A stretch of 64,000 nt of DNA from JAWVFM01 sp038237625 (GCA_038237625.1 JBBRYM010000013.1:1-64000); one strand, 5' to 3'. Numbered from the stretch's first letter, positions 17,105-26,215 are shown. Notes: generated by a model not told the origin, from the letters alone. Made by a program: numbers and translations.

Positions 17105-17156
17105 CGGAACCAGAGTTCCGGTTCCGGATGGTAACACAACCGGAAGCAAGGTTCCG
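17105..17156. promoter_or_regulatory. TetR operator pair in the divergent MFS/TetR promoter region
   Basis: Two 16-bp dyads share one pattern: CGGAAC-CAGA-GTTCCG (17105-17120, perfect) and CGGAAG-CAAG-GTTCCG (17141-17156, one mismatch), 36 bp apart. An extra half-site GGTTCCGG (17120-17127) lies between them. Both dyads sit between the two divergent starts, as expected for sites bound by the adjacent TetR dimer controlling itself and the pump. Confidence 0.72.
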
Positions 17157-17174
17157 TTTGACTCCGAGAAAGCA

Positions 17175-17771
17175 ATGACCCCTCCCGAGACGATCACACC
17201 GCCCGTACGCGTCCAGCGCGCCGACGCCCGCCGCAACCGCGAGCTCGTGATCCGCGCCGCCCGCAAGCGCATGGCCCGCGAGGGGCTGGAAGCCCAGATG
17301 GAGGACATCGCCCGCGATGCCGGCGTGGGCGTCGGCACCGTCTATCGCCACTTCAGCACCAAGGACGAGCTGATCGAGGCGCTGGCCTTCGACCGCTTCG
17401 AGCGCCTTCGCGACGTGGCCCACGCCGCGCTCGACATCGACGACCCCGGCGCTGCTTTCGAGACCTTCATCCGCGAGTCCGCTCGCATCCAGACCGAGGA
17501 CAGGGCCCTCTCCCAGGTGCTCACCTCCCGGCCGGAGGTCATGCAGCCGGCCGCTGAATCGGTCGGCATGCTCGACCTCGTCGCCAAGGTCCTGGGCCGA
17601 GCCCAGAGGGCGGGAGCGGTCCGCCGCGACGCGCGCCCCGAGGACATCCCCATGCTGATGTGCGCGCTCGCCGGGACCTTCAAGGGGCCATTCGCCAGCA
17701 CCGACCGCTATGTGGGAATCATCCTCGACGGCCTGCGATCGCCCGACGCGCGCCGAGCGCGCCTGACCTAG
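17175..17771 (+). CDS. TetR/AcrR-family transcriptional repressor
   Basis: A 198-aa repressor. The N-terminal helix-turn-helix is clear: RNRELVIRAARKRMAREG, then MEDIARDAGVGVGTVYRHF and STKDELIEAL (about 20-70). The C-terminal ligand and dimer domain resembles the SbtR-like type seen in actinobacteria. The ATG was chosen because frames further upstream shadow the MFS gene. It probably represses the divergent efflux pump and itself through the repeats described above. Confidence 0.9.
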   Translation: MTPPETITPPVRVQRADARRNRELVIRAARKRMAREGLEAQMEDIARDAGVGVGTVYRHFSTKDELIEALAFDRFERLRDVAHAALDIDDPGAAFETFIRESARIQTEDRALSQVLTSRPEVMQPAAESVGMLDLVAKVLGRAQRAGAVRRDARPEDIPMLMCALAGTFKGPFASTDRYVGIILDGLRSPDARRARLT

Positions 17772-17883
17772 CCCTTATCGGGCCGGGGCGTCGTCGGCGG
17801 GCGTGATCGCCTGGCCATCGTTGCCCCGGTCCCACGGGCAGCCCCGGTGATCAAGGCACGCCTGCCGGCCAGTGACGGGCTGC

Positions 17884-19872
17884 TCATTTCGCGCCCCCGG
17901 CGCGGTGGATTCGCACGCGGGTGTTGTACACGGCGGTGCCGGCGGCGTCGGCCTGGGCTGTGTACTGCTGGTAGGGATTCGAGGGACCGAGGGGCACCTC
18001 GATCCGCAGGCGCCCCTTCCTCGAGGCTCGGGACCGGAGCTTCGAGTTCGCGTGATCACCGTTCAGGCTGATGCGGTAGCGGCCCCTGGGCACGAGGCAG
18101 GCCGGGGTGCGGACGATCGCCGAGCCGCTGCCGGACAGCGTGAAGCTGCGGCACCGGGCCCCTCGCAGGGTCGAGAACTCACGGGCGTCGCGCTGCATGC
18201 GCACTCGCCAGCCATAGACCGAATATGTGTCCTCGGCGCTCGTGTACGTGACCTGCCGCGGCCGCCTGCGGGGCTGCTTGAAGTCGTGCATCACGTGCCC
18301 CATGCTCCAGCGCAGGTCGCGGGCCCAGTAACCCCAAGTGTGGGTGCCGCCCCCGTAGTCGTTGAAGTAGCTCGGGATCCCCAGTGCCTCGAGTCGGTTG
18401 TGGAAGTAGATGGTGTCCTGGTGGACGAGCGACTCGAGGCCGGCGCTCGAGAAGTACCCCGGAATGGTCACGGGATGCGCCGAGTCGTAAGGGCCGGGCG
18501 AGCCGTCGCCGGTATAGAGGTAGAGGCGGGTGGCGCGCAGGTTCTCGGCGAGGGTCGCCGGGTCATGTGCCGCCCAGTTCACCTCGTCGCTCACCCGGTC
18601 GCCAAAGATCGAGTTCGGCGCCACGCCGTCGAGCCCCACCTCGGTGGCGTTGATGATGAGCGTGCTCCCCAACCGCGCCGGGGGGTCGTAGGCGATGTCG
18701 GGCGCCCCGGAGTAGGAGTACGCGGCGCTGAAGAGATCGGGGTGGCGCGCCGCGTAGCTGGTCGAGCAGAACCCGCCCTGCGAGAGGCCGCCGATGGCGC
18801 GACCTCGCCGGTTTCGGATCGTCGGCAGGTTGCGATCGACCCAGGGGAGGAGCTGGTCGATGTGGAAGGTCTCCCAGGCGTAGGGCCCCTTGGGCCAGTT
18901 GGCACACCAGCCGCCGCCGTCGTGGTCGAGGGCGATGTCCGGCATCACCACGATCAGGCGCTTGCCGGCGGTCGCCTTCTGAGCCTCGCCGACGGTCGTC
19001 CAATCGGGTGCCCCACCGCTTGTGCCGTGGAGCAGGTAGAGGACCGGATAGCGGTGGCGGGGATGCGCGCGGTATCCGGCCGGAAAGAGGATGCGCACCT
19101 TGGCGGGGGCGGGCAGGGCGCTTGTTTGCAGGCTGGCGGTGATGAGGCGCCCTGACAGGCGCCGCTCGGAGAGCACCTTCAGGCCGGCGGTATCGCGAAG
19201 CTCGGGAAGTGCCGCCGCGGCTCGCGGCGCCGCGGGCGCCGACGAGCCGGCCAGGAGGGCGAGCGCCAGCGCCGCGAAGGAACGACCCATGAGCCGGGTG
19301 GCCAGCCCCGGCCGAGCCGGAAGCTCGTCGGGCTCGACGCCGAGGCTGTTGAGCGTGCCGGCGAGCATCTCGTAGTGGCCGGCAAGCATGCAGAGCTCGA
19401 TGAGCTGGCTCTCCGAGAGCCCGGCTGCAAGCGTCGCCCAGGTTGGATCCGAGATGCGCCGCTCGGCGTGGAGCTCGTCCACGGCGCTGATCAGCGCCAT
19501 TTGGTGCTCTGAGAAGCACCCCGCCCGGCCCCCGGTCCGCACCCCTTCGATCTGCTCCGCCGAGAGCCCGGCCTGGGCCCCGATCCGCTCGTGCTGGCGC
19601 CACTCGTATTCGGATCCGCAGTTATGGGTGACGCGGAGGATCACGAGCTCGGTGTCGATCCTGCGGAGGCTGCCCCTGGGCATCAACCGGCCGGCGAAGC
19701 GCAGCCAGGCGCGAAAGAGCCGCCGGTGGCGGGCGAGAGTGGTGAACACCCTCGGTGGCGGCCCCCCTGTCGCCCGGCCGATGGCCGAGACGATGAGCCA
19801 GTTGAGCGTTCCGATCTCCCGCCGCCCGCCCGGAGCGATGCGCGGCGCCGTTTTGCCCAGTCCCTCGGCCAC
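17884..19872 (-). CDS. Carboxymuconolactone decarboxylase-like domain fused to a secreted-type esterase
   Basis: One uninterrupted 662-aa frame. Residues about 1-190 form an AhpD/carboxymuconolactone decarboxylase-like domain (TELVILRVTHNCGSEYEWRQH, GHYEMLAGTLNSLGVEPDE). Next comes a signal-like segment with preceding arginines and a hydrophobic run (MGRSFAALALALLAGSS), then a PF00756-type esterase with YPVLYLLHGTSGG, nucleophile elbow GLSQGG and a probable catalytic His in GGGTHTWGYW. Either this is a type II membrane fusion with a cytoplasmic N-domain, or translation of a separate exported esterase begins at the internal ATG. The GTG start directly precedes the first domain. Confidence 0.72.
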   Translation of the reverse strand: MAEGLGKTAPRIAPGGRREIGTLNWLIVSAIGRATGGPPPRVFTTLARHRRLFRAWLRFAGRLMPRGSLRRIDTELVILRVTHNCGSEYEWRQHERIGAQAGLSAEQIEGVRTGGRAGCFSEHQMALISAVDELHAERRISDPTWATLAAGLSESQLIELCMLAGHYEMLAGTLNSLGVEPDELPARPGLATRLMGRSFAALALALLAGSSAPAAPRAAAALPELRDTAGLKVLSERRLSGRLITASLQTSALPAPAKVRILFPAGYRAHPRHRYPVLYLLHGTSGGAPDWTTVGEAQKATAGKRLIVVMPDIALDHDGGGWCANWPKGPYAWETFHIDQLLPWVDRNLPTIRNRRGRAIGGLSQGGFCSTSYAARHPDLFSAAYSYSGAPDIAYDPPARLGSTLIINATEVGLDGVAPNSIFGDRVSDEVNWAAHDPATLAENLRATRLYLYTGDGSPGPYDSAHPVTIPGYFSSAGLESLVHQDTIYFHNRLEALGIPSYFNDYGGGTHTWGYWARDLRWSMGHVMHDFKQPRRRPRQVTYTSAEDTYSVYGWRVRMQRDAREFSTLRGARCRSFTLSGSGSAIVRTPACLVPRGRYRISLNGDHANSKLRSRASRKGRLRIEVPLGPSNPYQQYTAQADAAGTAVYNTRVRIHRAGGAK

Positions 19873-19903
19873 CCCGGGCACCTTAGGGTCTAGCCTGCCT
19901 GGC

Positions 19904-22123
19904 GTGTGCAGGAAGGTGAGGTCGAGATCCACGATTGCGATGCTCGTGGGATCGGCCGCGGCGGCGCTGGCCATTCCCGCCGGCGCGGGCGCAGCCACGA
20001 AGATCACGGTCCTCTCCAACCGGGCGGACCTCGTCTCGGGCAAGAGCGCCCTGGTCAGGATCCACGTTCCCGCTCGCAGCGGGGGATCGGAGCCGGCCCT
20101 TCGTCTGAACGGCGCCTCCATCCATCCCCGGCTCCAGCGAAGCGGTGGCGGCTTCATCGGACTGGTCAAGGGCCTTCACCGCGGGCGCAACGAGCTGACG
20201 GCGACGCTGCCCGACGGCAGCGGAGCAAGCCTGCGGGTCATCGACCACCCCAACGGCGGCCCGGTGTTCTCGGGCCCCCAGCTCCAGCCGTGGACGTGTG
20301 AGGACGGCGCCCGCAACGCCAAATGCGACAAGCGACCGACCTTCTCGTACCTCTACAAGTCGACCGACTCGAACAAGAAGGACCTGCAGCCCTACGACCC
20401 GGCCAACCCGCCCGGCGACGTCGCGACTACGACTACCGAGAACGGCAAGACGGTGCCGTTCATCGTCCGCCTCGAGACCGGCTACGAGAACCGCGACCAG
20501 TACAAGATCGCGACGCTGTTCGAGCCGGGCAAGCCCTGGTCGGCGCTGCACCCACAGCCTCAGTTCAACCACAAGTTGCTCGTTACCCACGGTGCGAGTT
20601 GCGACATCGACTACGAGGTCGGCAACGCCCCCAGCGTCACAAAGTTCAACCCGGCCGACCTCCTCGGCCTCCCGGTCGGCATCCCAACCGGCGCACTCGC
20701 GGATGGCGCGCAGTACGCGCTCGGGAAAGGGTTCGTGGTGATGTCGACGGCCCTCGACAACAGCGGCCACAACTGCAACGTCGTCACCCAGGCCGAATCG
20801 GTGCTGAGCGCCAAGGAGCACGTCATCGAGCGCTACGGGCGACTGAAGTTCACGATCGGCACCGGTTGCTCGGGGGGTTCGCTCGCCCAGCAGTGGATCG
20901 CCAACGCGTATCCCGGCATCTACCAGGGGATCCTCCCGACGTGCTCCTTCCCCGATGCCTGGTCGAGCGCCACGCAGGTGATGGACTATCACCTCCTCCG
21001 TACGTACCTCGAGGACCCGTCGCGGTGGGGCAGCGGCATCGCCTGGTCGCCGACCCAGTTCGCCCCGGTGGAGGGCAGCGTCGCCCACGTCAACGCGATT
21101 GCCAGCGACCTCGGGTTTTTCGACGCGATCGTTCCCACCCATAACTGCGGCGGCATCTCCGACGCGCAGCGCTATGACCCCCAGTACAACCCCGACGGTG
21201 TCAGGTGCTCGATCGCGGATGCGGCGATCAACATCTTCGGTCCGCAGCCAAAGAAGCGCTGGGGGCCGATCGAGCGCAGCTTGGGTCGCGGGTTCGCCGG
21301 CGTCGGCGTCGACAACGTGGGGGTCCAGTACGGCCTCGAGGCGCTTCGGAACCTGCAGATCACGCCGGCGCAGTTCGTCGACCTGAACGCCAAGATCGGC
21401 GGCCTCAGCATCGATATCCAGCCGACGAAGAAGCGGATCCAGGCGGACCGCCCGGCCCTGCGGCGCGCCTATCGCAGCGGCATGATCAACGAGGCGAACA
21501 ACCTCGACCGGACGGCGATCATCGACTGCCGCGGCCCGGATCCCGGCGCCGCTCATGACTCCTACCGCGCCTTCGCGATGCGCGACCGTCTCGACCGCGA
21601 GAACGGCACCCACGCCAACCAGTCGATCTGGGAAGGGCCGACGCTGATCATCGGCGACACCAAGTGCAATCAGACCAGCCTTGCCGCGATGAACGATTGG
21701 CTGGCCGCGGTTCGCCGCGACCACAGCAGCCGCCCGCTGGCGGCGAAGATCATCGCTGACAAGCCTGCGGACGCGGGCGACCAGTGCTGGAGTGGCATCG
21801 GCGTGCGCCTGACAAGCGGGCTCTGCCCGCCGGGGATAGTCCCGGTCTACGGGACGCCGCGCACCGTCGCCGGCGATGCCCTCACAACCGACACGAACAA
21901 GTGCCAGCTGAAGCCACTGCGCCGAAGCGACTACACGGCCACCTTCTCAGATGCCGAGTGGGCCACCCTGCAGGCGACCTTCCCCAAGGGCGTCTGCGAC
22001 TTCTCGAAGCCGGGCGTCGACCAGCGCCCGACGGTTCCGTGGCAGACCTACCAGGACGCCCACGGCCAAGTGATCTACGGCGGCGAGCCAATGGGCCGTC
22101 CCCCGCACTCGAAGCCTTTCTAG
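19904..22123 (+). CDS. Secreted DUF6351-like alpha/beta-hydrolase (tannase-like)
   Basis: A protein of about 739 aa. The N-terminus is a signal peptide (RKVRSR then IAMLVGSAAAALAIPAGAGA). The core has the nucleophile elbow TGCSGGSLAQQW, as in the tannase/feruloyl-esterase group, and many paired cysteines that suit an exported enzyme. It appears to match the actinobacterial DUF6351 family, of unknown substrate. GTG at 19904 was taken so that the basic n-region is included; GTG at 19916 is an alternative. Only 31 bp separate it from the divergent CMD-esterase start. The adjacency suggests a shared role in ester degradation, which is inference. Confidence 0.78.
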   Translation: MCRKVRSRSTIAMLVGSAAAALAIPAGAGAATKITVLSNRADLVSGKSALVRIHVPARSGGSEPALRLNGASIHPRLQRSGGGFIGLVKGLHRGRNELTATLPDGSGASLRVIDHPNGGPVFSGPQLQPWTCEDGARNAKCDKRPTFSYLYKSTDSNKKDLQPYDPANPPGDVATTTTENGKTVPFIVRLETGYENRDQYKIATLFEPGKPWSALHPQPQFNHKLLVTHGASCDIDYEVGNAPSVTKFNPADLLGLPVGIPTGALADGAQYALGKGFVVMSTALDNSGHNCNVVTQAESVLSAKEHVIERYGRLKFTIGTGCSGGSLAQQWIANAYPGIYQGILPTCSFPDAWSSATQVMDYHLLRTYLEDPSRWGSGIAWSPTQFAPVEGSVAHVNAIASDLGFFDAIVPTHNCGGISDAQRYDPQYNPDGVRCSIADAAINIFGPQPKKRWGPIERSLGRGFAGVGVDNVGVQYGLEALRNLQITPAQFVDLNAKIGGLSIDIQPTKKRIQADRPALRRAYRSGMINEANNLDRTAIIDCRGPDPGAAHDSYRAFAMRDRLDRENGTHANQSIWEGPTLIIGDTKCNQTSLAAMNDWLAAVRRDHSSRPLAAKIIADKPADAGDQCWSGIGVRLTSGLCPPGIVPVYGTPRTVAGDALTTDTNKCQLKPLRRSDYTATFSDAEWATLQATFPKGVCDFSKPGVDQRPTVPWQTYQDAHGQVIYGGEPMGRPPHSKPF

Positions 22124-22210
22124 GCGCATTCGCTGTCAGATCGGCAGCCGCGGACCCGACTCAAAGGGGGTGAATCGACGTCCGGACATCCCTCTACCGT
22201 GAATCGAGTC

Positions 22211-23221
22211 ATGGAGGCTTCGCCACAGCTCGCAATCCATGCCCCGCTCGCCGAGGCCGAGCCGGTCGCGCGTATCAACGTGTGCGACCTCGCCGAGGGC
22301 GACCGGGTCGCCGGCCCCTTCGCCGTACGTGAGCGCACCCGGATGTCGCGCCGAAACGGCGAGGACTTCCTGAAGCTGACGGTCGCCGACCGCACGGGCT
22401 CGGTCGAGGCGGTCGCCTGGGAGGACGTCGACGCCCTCTTCGAGGTCTCGGCCCCGGGCTCGGTCGTCGTCGTCGAGGGGCCGTTCAGCGTCCACCCGCA
22501 GTACGGAGCCAAGATCACCATTCGGACGCTTCGCACCGCCGCCGACGGCGAATACGACCCGGCCGACCTCATGGAATCCTCGCCCGTCCCGGTCGAGCGG
22601 CTCGAGGCCGACCTGCGCGACCTCGTCGCCACTGTCCAGAACCCGGCGCTGCGCGCCCTGCTCGAGCGTTTCTTCAGCCCCCAGTCGCGCTTTTGGCAGC
22701 GCTATCGCTCCGCGCCGGCGGCGAAGTACTACCACCAGGCCTACGCGCACGGGCTGCTCGAGCACAGCCTCTCCGTGGCCCAGGCCGTCGGCACGGTCGC
22801 CTCTGCCTTCCCCGGTATCGACCGTGATGTCGCCGTCACCGGCGCCCTGCTCCATGACATCGGCAAGACCCAGGCCTACAACGACGATCCCCTCGCCATC
22901 GACCTGACCGACGCCGGCAAGCTGATCGGCGAGATCCCGCTCGGCTACTACCTGGTCCGCCGCGAGATGGAGCGGATCGAGGGCTTCGAGCCCGAGCTCG
23001 CAAAGGCCGTCCTGCACATCATTCTGAGCCACCATGGGACCCACGCGAACGGGTCTCCGGTCGTCCCCGCGACACGCGAGGCGACGCTGGTACACGCGAT
23101 GGACAACCTCGGCGGCAAGCTCGGCAGCTTCGACCGCATCGAGCGCGAGCTGCCGGACGGCGAGTCGTGGTCGCGCTTCGATCGCGCCCTCGACGGCTCG
23201 GCCTACTTCGGCCCGCGTTAG
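22211..23221 (+). CDS. OB-fold/HD-domain nuclease, YhaM-like, copy 1
   Basis: A 336-aa protein with an N-terminal OB-fold (about 20-115, DFLKLTVADRTGSVEAVAWE) and a C-terminal HD domain with YAHGLLEHSLSVAQAV, the HD pair in LLHDIGK, and ILSHHG. This is the layout of YhaM, a 3'-5' exoribonuclease also linked to DNA ends. The ATG is preferred because a TACCGT -10-like hexamer (22195-22200) is 10 nt before it; GTG at 22199 overlaps that hexamer. A second protein of the same architecture is encoded at 51033. Confidence 0.85.
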   Translation: MEASPQLAIHAPLAEAEPVARINVCDLAEGDRVAGPFAVRERTRMSRRNGEDFLKLTVADRTGSVEAVAWEDVDALFEVSAPGSVVVVEGPFSVHPQYGAKITIRTLRTAADGEYDPADLMESSPVPVERLEADLRDLVATVQNPALRALLERFFSPQSRFWQRYRSAPAAKYYHQAYAHGLLEHSLSVAQAVGTVASAFPGIDRDVAVTGALLHDIGKTQAYNDDPLAIDLTDAGKLIGEIPLGYYLVRREMERIEGFEPELAKAVLHIILSHHGTHANGSPVVPATREATLVHAMDNLGGKLGSFDRIERELPDGESWSRFDRALDGSAYFGPR

Positions 23222-23311
23222 CTCAAGCCTCGCTGAGCTGGCAATGAGGGATGGCCCGGCCGCCTGGAGCGCCTGTTTTCTGGCAAGCACGATCCAAGAA
23301 GGTGGGCTCCT

Positions 23312-23524
23312 TCATTGCTTCTTGCGTCCGCCGTTCCGTTTGTTGTTCTGTCCCGTCGCCTGGTCGAACGACTTCTGGGCGGAGTGGAGGCCGTGGTTGA
23401 CCGAATGGGTCACGTCGTGGGTGATCGACTCGGTCGTGTTCAGGACGGGCTTGACGATCAGGAAGTACACCGCCGCAAGGATCGCGACGGTCACGACGAG
23501 CCGCATGAGCGAGCTGACGATCAC
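23312..23524 (-). CDS. Small single-span membrane protein, truncated paralogue of its upstream neighbour
   Basis: A 70-aa protein with one membrane span near the N-terminus (LVVTVAILAAVYFLIV), followed by KPVLNTTESITHDVTHSVNH and a basic tail (NNKRNGGRKKQ). The span and following segment match the upstream gene product almost residue for residue, but the Cys-containing domain is missing. It begins 16 bp after that gene on the same strand. No known family was recognised. Confidence 0.7.
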   Translation of the reverse strand: MIVSSLMRLVVTVAILAAVYFLIVKPVLNTTESITHDVTHSVNHGLHSAQKSFDQATGQNNKRNGGRKKQ

Positions 23525-23540
23525 GGCCTGATCATTCCAC

Positions 23541-24056
23541 TCAGCCGAAGAGGAGCTTGGTGGCGAGGTCCTTGCAGTGGAGCATCGGCACCAGCTTGAA
23601 GCCGGCCCGCTCGACGCAGGTGCGGATGCTCGTGGCGCCCGCCGAGTTTCCCTGCGCGGCGACGCTCGTGGCGTAGGAGATGGAGATGTTGCGCGGCGAG
23701 AAGAGGTTCGTCAGATGCTCGCCGGCGTTGGCGCAGGCGTGCATCTTCCGCAGATCGTTGCCCGCATGCCTCACGCAGGCTCTGAGCATCCGCGAAGCCT
23801 GGTACCAGGGCTGGCTGCCGGCCAGCGCGTTCGAGGCATAGCTGAGCGCTCGCTGGCGCTCGCCCGAGACCTGCGCTCGCTGCTGCTGGACGCTGGCCTC
23901 GTGAGTGGCTCGGTTGACGCTGCGGTTGACGTCGTGGCTGATCGACTCGGTCGTATGCAGGACCGGCTTGAGAACCAGGAAGTAGACGGCGACGAGGACG
24001 CCCACGGTCGTCACCAGTCTGATGATGCCGCTGATTGCGGTGTCGGCCCCCAACAT
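23541..24056 (-). CDS. Single-span membrane protein with Cys-containing domain
   Basis: A 171-aa protein with one N-terminal span (LVTTVGVLVAVYFLVL, about 14-30), then KPVLHTTESISHDVNRSVNR, a Gln/Arg-rich linker and a domain with four cysteines (ACVRHAG, MHACANAG, TCVERAG, LHCKDLA). The cysteines could form two disulfides if the domain is outside the membrane. The ATG was chosen because it immediately precedes the span; upstream in-frame sequence overlaps the divergent promoter region. It forms a two-gene unit with its truncated paralogue and diverges from pafBC. Function unknown. Confidence 0.68.
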   Translation of the reverse strand: MLGADTAISGIIRLVTTVGVLVAVYFLVLKPVLHTTESISHDVNRSVNRATHEASVQQQRAQVSGERQRALSYASNALAGSQPWYQASRMLRACVRHAGNDLRKMHACANAGEHLTNLFSPRNISISYATSVAAQGNSAGATSIRTCVERAGFKLVPMLHCKDLATKLLFG

Positions 24057-24141
24057 CCGCCCGCAGGGTATCCCAGGGCAGGGCGCAAATTGCGAACTTG
24101 GGCGGGGGGAGAACCTCCCGGCTCTCTCTATTCTCGCTGGG

Positions 24142-26205
24142 ATGGCCAAGGACACCGAGAAGCTGATCCGCCAGCTCTCGCTGATTTCGTTCCTGATGGC
24201 GAACCGCCGGCCGGTGTCGGCGCTCGAGATCAAGCAGGAGGTCGAGGGGTACAGCTCGATGAACGAGGACGCGTTCGCGCGGCGCTTCTATGCCGACCGC
24301 GCCGAGCTCGAGAGCCTCGGCATCACTCTCCAGGTCCAGAAGCCGTCGGAGGGATTCTTCGAAGCCGAGCTCTACGCGCTGCCGCCGGAGAACTACTACC
24401 TGCCGCGGATCGAGTTCTCCGACCCGGAGCTGGCGGCGCTGCGCACGGCGCTCAGCCTGCTCGACGGCGAGTTCGCATACGCCGAGCCCCTTCGGCTGGC
24501 ACTCCAGCAGGTCTCCTGGGGCCGGCCCAACCCGATGCCTCCCGGAGAGGCGGCGCCGATCGACGTGCGCCTTCAGCCCTCATCCGGCGGGCGTGAGCTC
24601 TCCCAGCGCCTTGCGAAGATCGAGACGGCGATCTCACGCCGCAAGACGATCGAGTTCAGCTACTACACGATGCAGCGCGGCGACGTCGCTGACCGGGTCG
24701 TCGATCCGTATCACCTGGTTTTCCGCGACGCCCAGTTCTATTTGATCGGCCACGCCCACGAGCGCGACGCGGCGCGGGTCTTTCGACTCTCGCGGATACG
24801 GGGCAAGGTTTCCTACGCGAGCAAGGCCGAGCACGACTTCACGCCCCCCCAGAACTTCGATCGCCGCGACTACGCCTCGCGAGCGGATTGGCAGATGGGC
24901 GAGATCGAGGGCACCGCAGCGGTCTTCTTGCGCGAACGGATCGCCTGGCTCGTCGAACGCGACTTCGGGACCTTCGGAAGCCTGCGGAAGGCGAAGCCCT
25001 CCGACAAGGCGAAGGGGAAGGGCGAGGTTTATGAGACCGAGTACGCCTCGCGCCGGCAACTGATCTCGTGGGTGCTCGGCTGGCGCGAGAACGCCGGCCT
25101 GATCGCCCCGCCGGATCTAGCCGCCGAGGCCGGCGAGCGCGTAGACCTACTTCGCGAGCGCCACGGCCCCGATTTCAAGACCGCGAAGGTCGTCTCGCGC
25201 CCCATCGCCGACGGCGCGCGCTCGTCGCGCAACGGAAGCTCGCGCTCCAACGGCCGCGGCGAATCGGTGATTCGCCCCGAGCGCTTCGCGCGCCTCGTCA
25301 CCCTCGCGGGGCTCCTGATCGGCGCCGCCCGCGAGGACCGGAGGATCCCCGTGGGCGAGGTGGCCGACGAGCTGAACCTCAGCCACGAGGAGCTCCAGGA
25401 GGACCTGGAGGTGCTGAACGTCGTCAACTTCGGCGGCGGGACATACGTCCTCTACGCCGAGATCGTCGGCGACGAGATCGAGGTCGACCCCGATACGTAC
25501 GGCGACAACTTCGCCCGGCCCGCGCGCCTCCTTCCGTTGGAGGCGAAGGCGTTGGTCGCCGCCATCGACCTCTTCGGCGACCACCTGCCGGAGGCAGGGC
25601 TCGGCAGCGCCCGCACGAAGATCGTCGACGCGCTCGGTCACGACCCGTCCGAGGAGGGCCTGGAGATCGCCCCTGGGAGCGACGACTCCGAGGTCGTATC
25701 GATCGTCAACGAGGCGATCCGCGACCGCCGCCTGCTCGAGCTCCACTACTACAAGGAGAACGAGGACCAGTTCACCAAGCGGGAGGTCGAGCCCTACCAA
25801 CTGGTCAGCGGGCCCGAGGGCTGGTACCTCGGCTGCTACGACCTCGCTCGGGAGGACACCCGGCACTTCCGCCTGGATCGCATCAAGGAGGCAGACGTCA
25901 CGGGCGACGAGTTCGAGCCGCGCGACGGCATCGACGACCGCCTCGCCGAGCAGGAGTGGCTGGCACGCGGAGAGGTCGGCACCGCGGGTGTTGCCCGCGT
26001 CTGGGTGTCGCCTGAGCGGGCGAGATGGCTGCGCGAGGAGCGCACCGTGGTCGAGGAGCATTCCGACGGCGCCGTGGTGGTCGAGATCCCCTACGGGTCC
26101 GCCGAGTGGCTCGTGCGCGAGATCCTTCGCGGGGCGGGCGATCTCGTCGTCCTCGAGCCGGCAGACGCACGCGCGGCTGTGCTCGAAGCGGCCTCGGGCG
26201 GTTAG
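24142..26205 (+). CDS. pafBC: Fused PafB-PafC WYL-domain transcriptional regulator
   Basis: A 687-aa fusion of two HTH-WYL modules. The first HTH is at about 1-65 (LISFLMANRRPVSALEIKQEV), with its WYL domain about 150-260 (TIEFSYYTMQRGDVADRVVDPY). The second HTH begins near residue 375 (ARLVTLAGLLIGAA), with its WYL domain at about 520-600 (LELHYYKENEDQFTKREVEPY, DTRHFRLDRI). In mycobacteria PafB and PafC are separate tandem proteins that drive the LexA-independent DNA-damage response; fused forms occur in other actinobacteria. TATTCT (24129-24134) lies 7 nt before the ATG, suggesting a leaderless mRNA. Confidence 0.9.
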   Translation: MAKDTEKLIRQLSLISFLMANRRPVSALEIKQEVEGYSSMNEDAFARRFYADRAELESLGITLQVQKPSEGFFEAELYALPPENYYLPRIEFSDPELAALRTALSLLDGEFAYAEPLRLALQQVSWGRPNPMPPGEAAPIDVRLQPSSGGRELSQRLAKIETAISRRKTIEFSYYTMQRGDVADRVVDPYHLVFRDAQFYLIGHAHERDAARVFRLSRIRGKVSYASKAEHDFTPPQNFDRRDYASRADWQMGEIEGTAAVFLRERIAWLVERDFGTFGSLRKAKPSDKAKGKGEVYETEYASRRQLISWVLGWRENAGLIAPPDLAAEAGERVDLLRERHGPDFKTAKVVSRPIADGARSSRNGSSRSNGRGESVIRPERFARLVTLAGLLIGAAREDRRIPVGEVADELNLSHEELQEDLEVLNVVNFGGGTYVLYAEIVGDEIEVDPDTYGDNFARPARLLPLEAKALVAAIDLFGDHLPEAGLGSARTKIVDALGHDPSEEGLEIAPGSDDSEVVSIVNEAIRDRRLLELHYYKENEDQFTKREVEPYQLVSGPEGWYLGCYDLAREDTRHFRLDRIKEADVTGDEFEPRDGIDDRLAEQEWLARGEVGTAGVARVWVSPERARWLREERTVVEEHSDGAVVVEIPYGSAEWLVREILRGAGDLVVLEPADARAAVLEAASGG

Positions 26206-26215
26206 CGTCCCGGCC

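Noticed and set aside
17772..17883. Possible small gene after the TetR gene
   Set aside because: The minus-strand frame has a few Cys and Asp residues (CLDHRGCPWD), but most of it overlaps the esterase gene in another frame and has no ribosome site. I treat the gap as non-coding.
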